Assembly: GCA_016203305.1 (NCBI GenBank)
Contig: JACQMY010000035.1
Span: forward strand, 64,574 to 112,799
DNA: 48,226 bases
DNA from: Candidatus Woesearchaeota archaeon
Lineage (GTDB): Archaea > Nanobdellota > Nanobdellia > Woesearchaeales > ARS49
Reading direction: 5' to 3'
Positions 48,221-48,226 of this stretch are shown here, one piece after another. Numbering within the stretch: the stretch's first letter is position 1; every line of letters begins with the position of its first letter. A program made the translations under genes and the position numbers. The notes beneath the pieces were generated by a model. The model ran no database searches and was not told where the DNA came from. It saw only the letters and a list, made by a program, of their open reading frames with translations.

Positions 48221-48226
48221 ACAGCC

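Overview
The window is archaeal and probably comes from a small-genome DPANN-type lineage of Woesearchaeota/Pacearchaeota character. The phylum is inferred, not proven. The evidence: eukaryote-type ribosomal proteins L7Ae, S28e, L24e, S6e and S3Ae; an archaeal EF-2 with a diphthamide-site histidine; Bud32 and Pth2; TATA boxes about 25 bp before many start codons (leaderless mRNAs); archaeal pilin and prepilin-peptidase genes; TrmB regulators; and several secreted proteins of unknown role. Starts that are not leaderless use clear GGAGG/GAGGTG ribosome-binding sites. No tRNA, rRNA or CRISPR array was seen. No stretch over 300 bases lacks a gene or gene remnant.

Layout. 0-5 kb: a truncated secreted protein, a PIN/UPF0175 toxin-antitoxin pair, glucose-6-phosphate isomerase, DoxX and DUF4870-like membrane proteins, a block of competing inverted repeats, and a cysteine-rich secreted protein. 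5-10.5 kb: a LolD/MacB-type ABC system with a membrane-anchored partner and a FecR-domain lipoprotein. 10.5-15.4 kb (minus strand): L7Ae, S28e, L24e, NDP kinase, EF-2 and a Cas4-like nuclease. 15.6-20 kb: radical SAM protein, Yip1-like membrane protein, prepilin peptidase, RNA m5U methyltransferase. 20-22.2 kb (minus strand): an operator-controlled operon with two small ORFs, a thymidylate-kinase-like protein, an RSH-type HD hydrolase and a GmhB-like phosphatase. 22.3-30 kb: TrmB/PLD regulator, S51 peptidase, two HIT proteins, pilin, beta-helix surface proteins, and a solute-binding lipoprotein divergent from a TrmB regulator. 30.1-31.0 kb: an intact IS481-type element. 31-39.6 kb: split NFACT-R, a YhbY/CRM protein, large lineage-specific proteins including a TIM-barrel protein, a nucleotidyltransferase, a methyltransferase and S6e. 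39.6-48.2 kb: a kinase-like protein, Pth2, a pilin-like protein, an archaemetzincin-like protease, ThrRS, OMP decarboxylase, Bud32 and S3Ae.

The most striking structure is a superfamily of degenerate tandem heptanucleotides (pattern [A/T/G][G/A]G followed by four variable bases, such as AGGATGA, TGGCTGT, TAGTTTG). It fills many intergenic gaps, nearly always in the same plus-strand orientation whatever the gene direction, and has entered three coding regions, where it encodes seven-residue repeats. The flanking plus strand is A/C-rich on both gene orientations. Regions that break this skew (the IS, and less clearly the toxin-antitoxin pair, the solute-binding gene and a broken four-helix-bundle gene) look like more recent arrivals. 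Three minus-strand genes appear to carry single frameshifts, which may be real decay or assembly errors.
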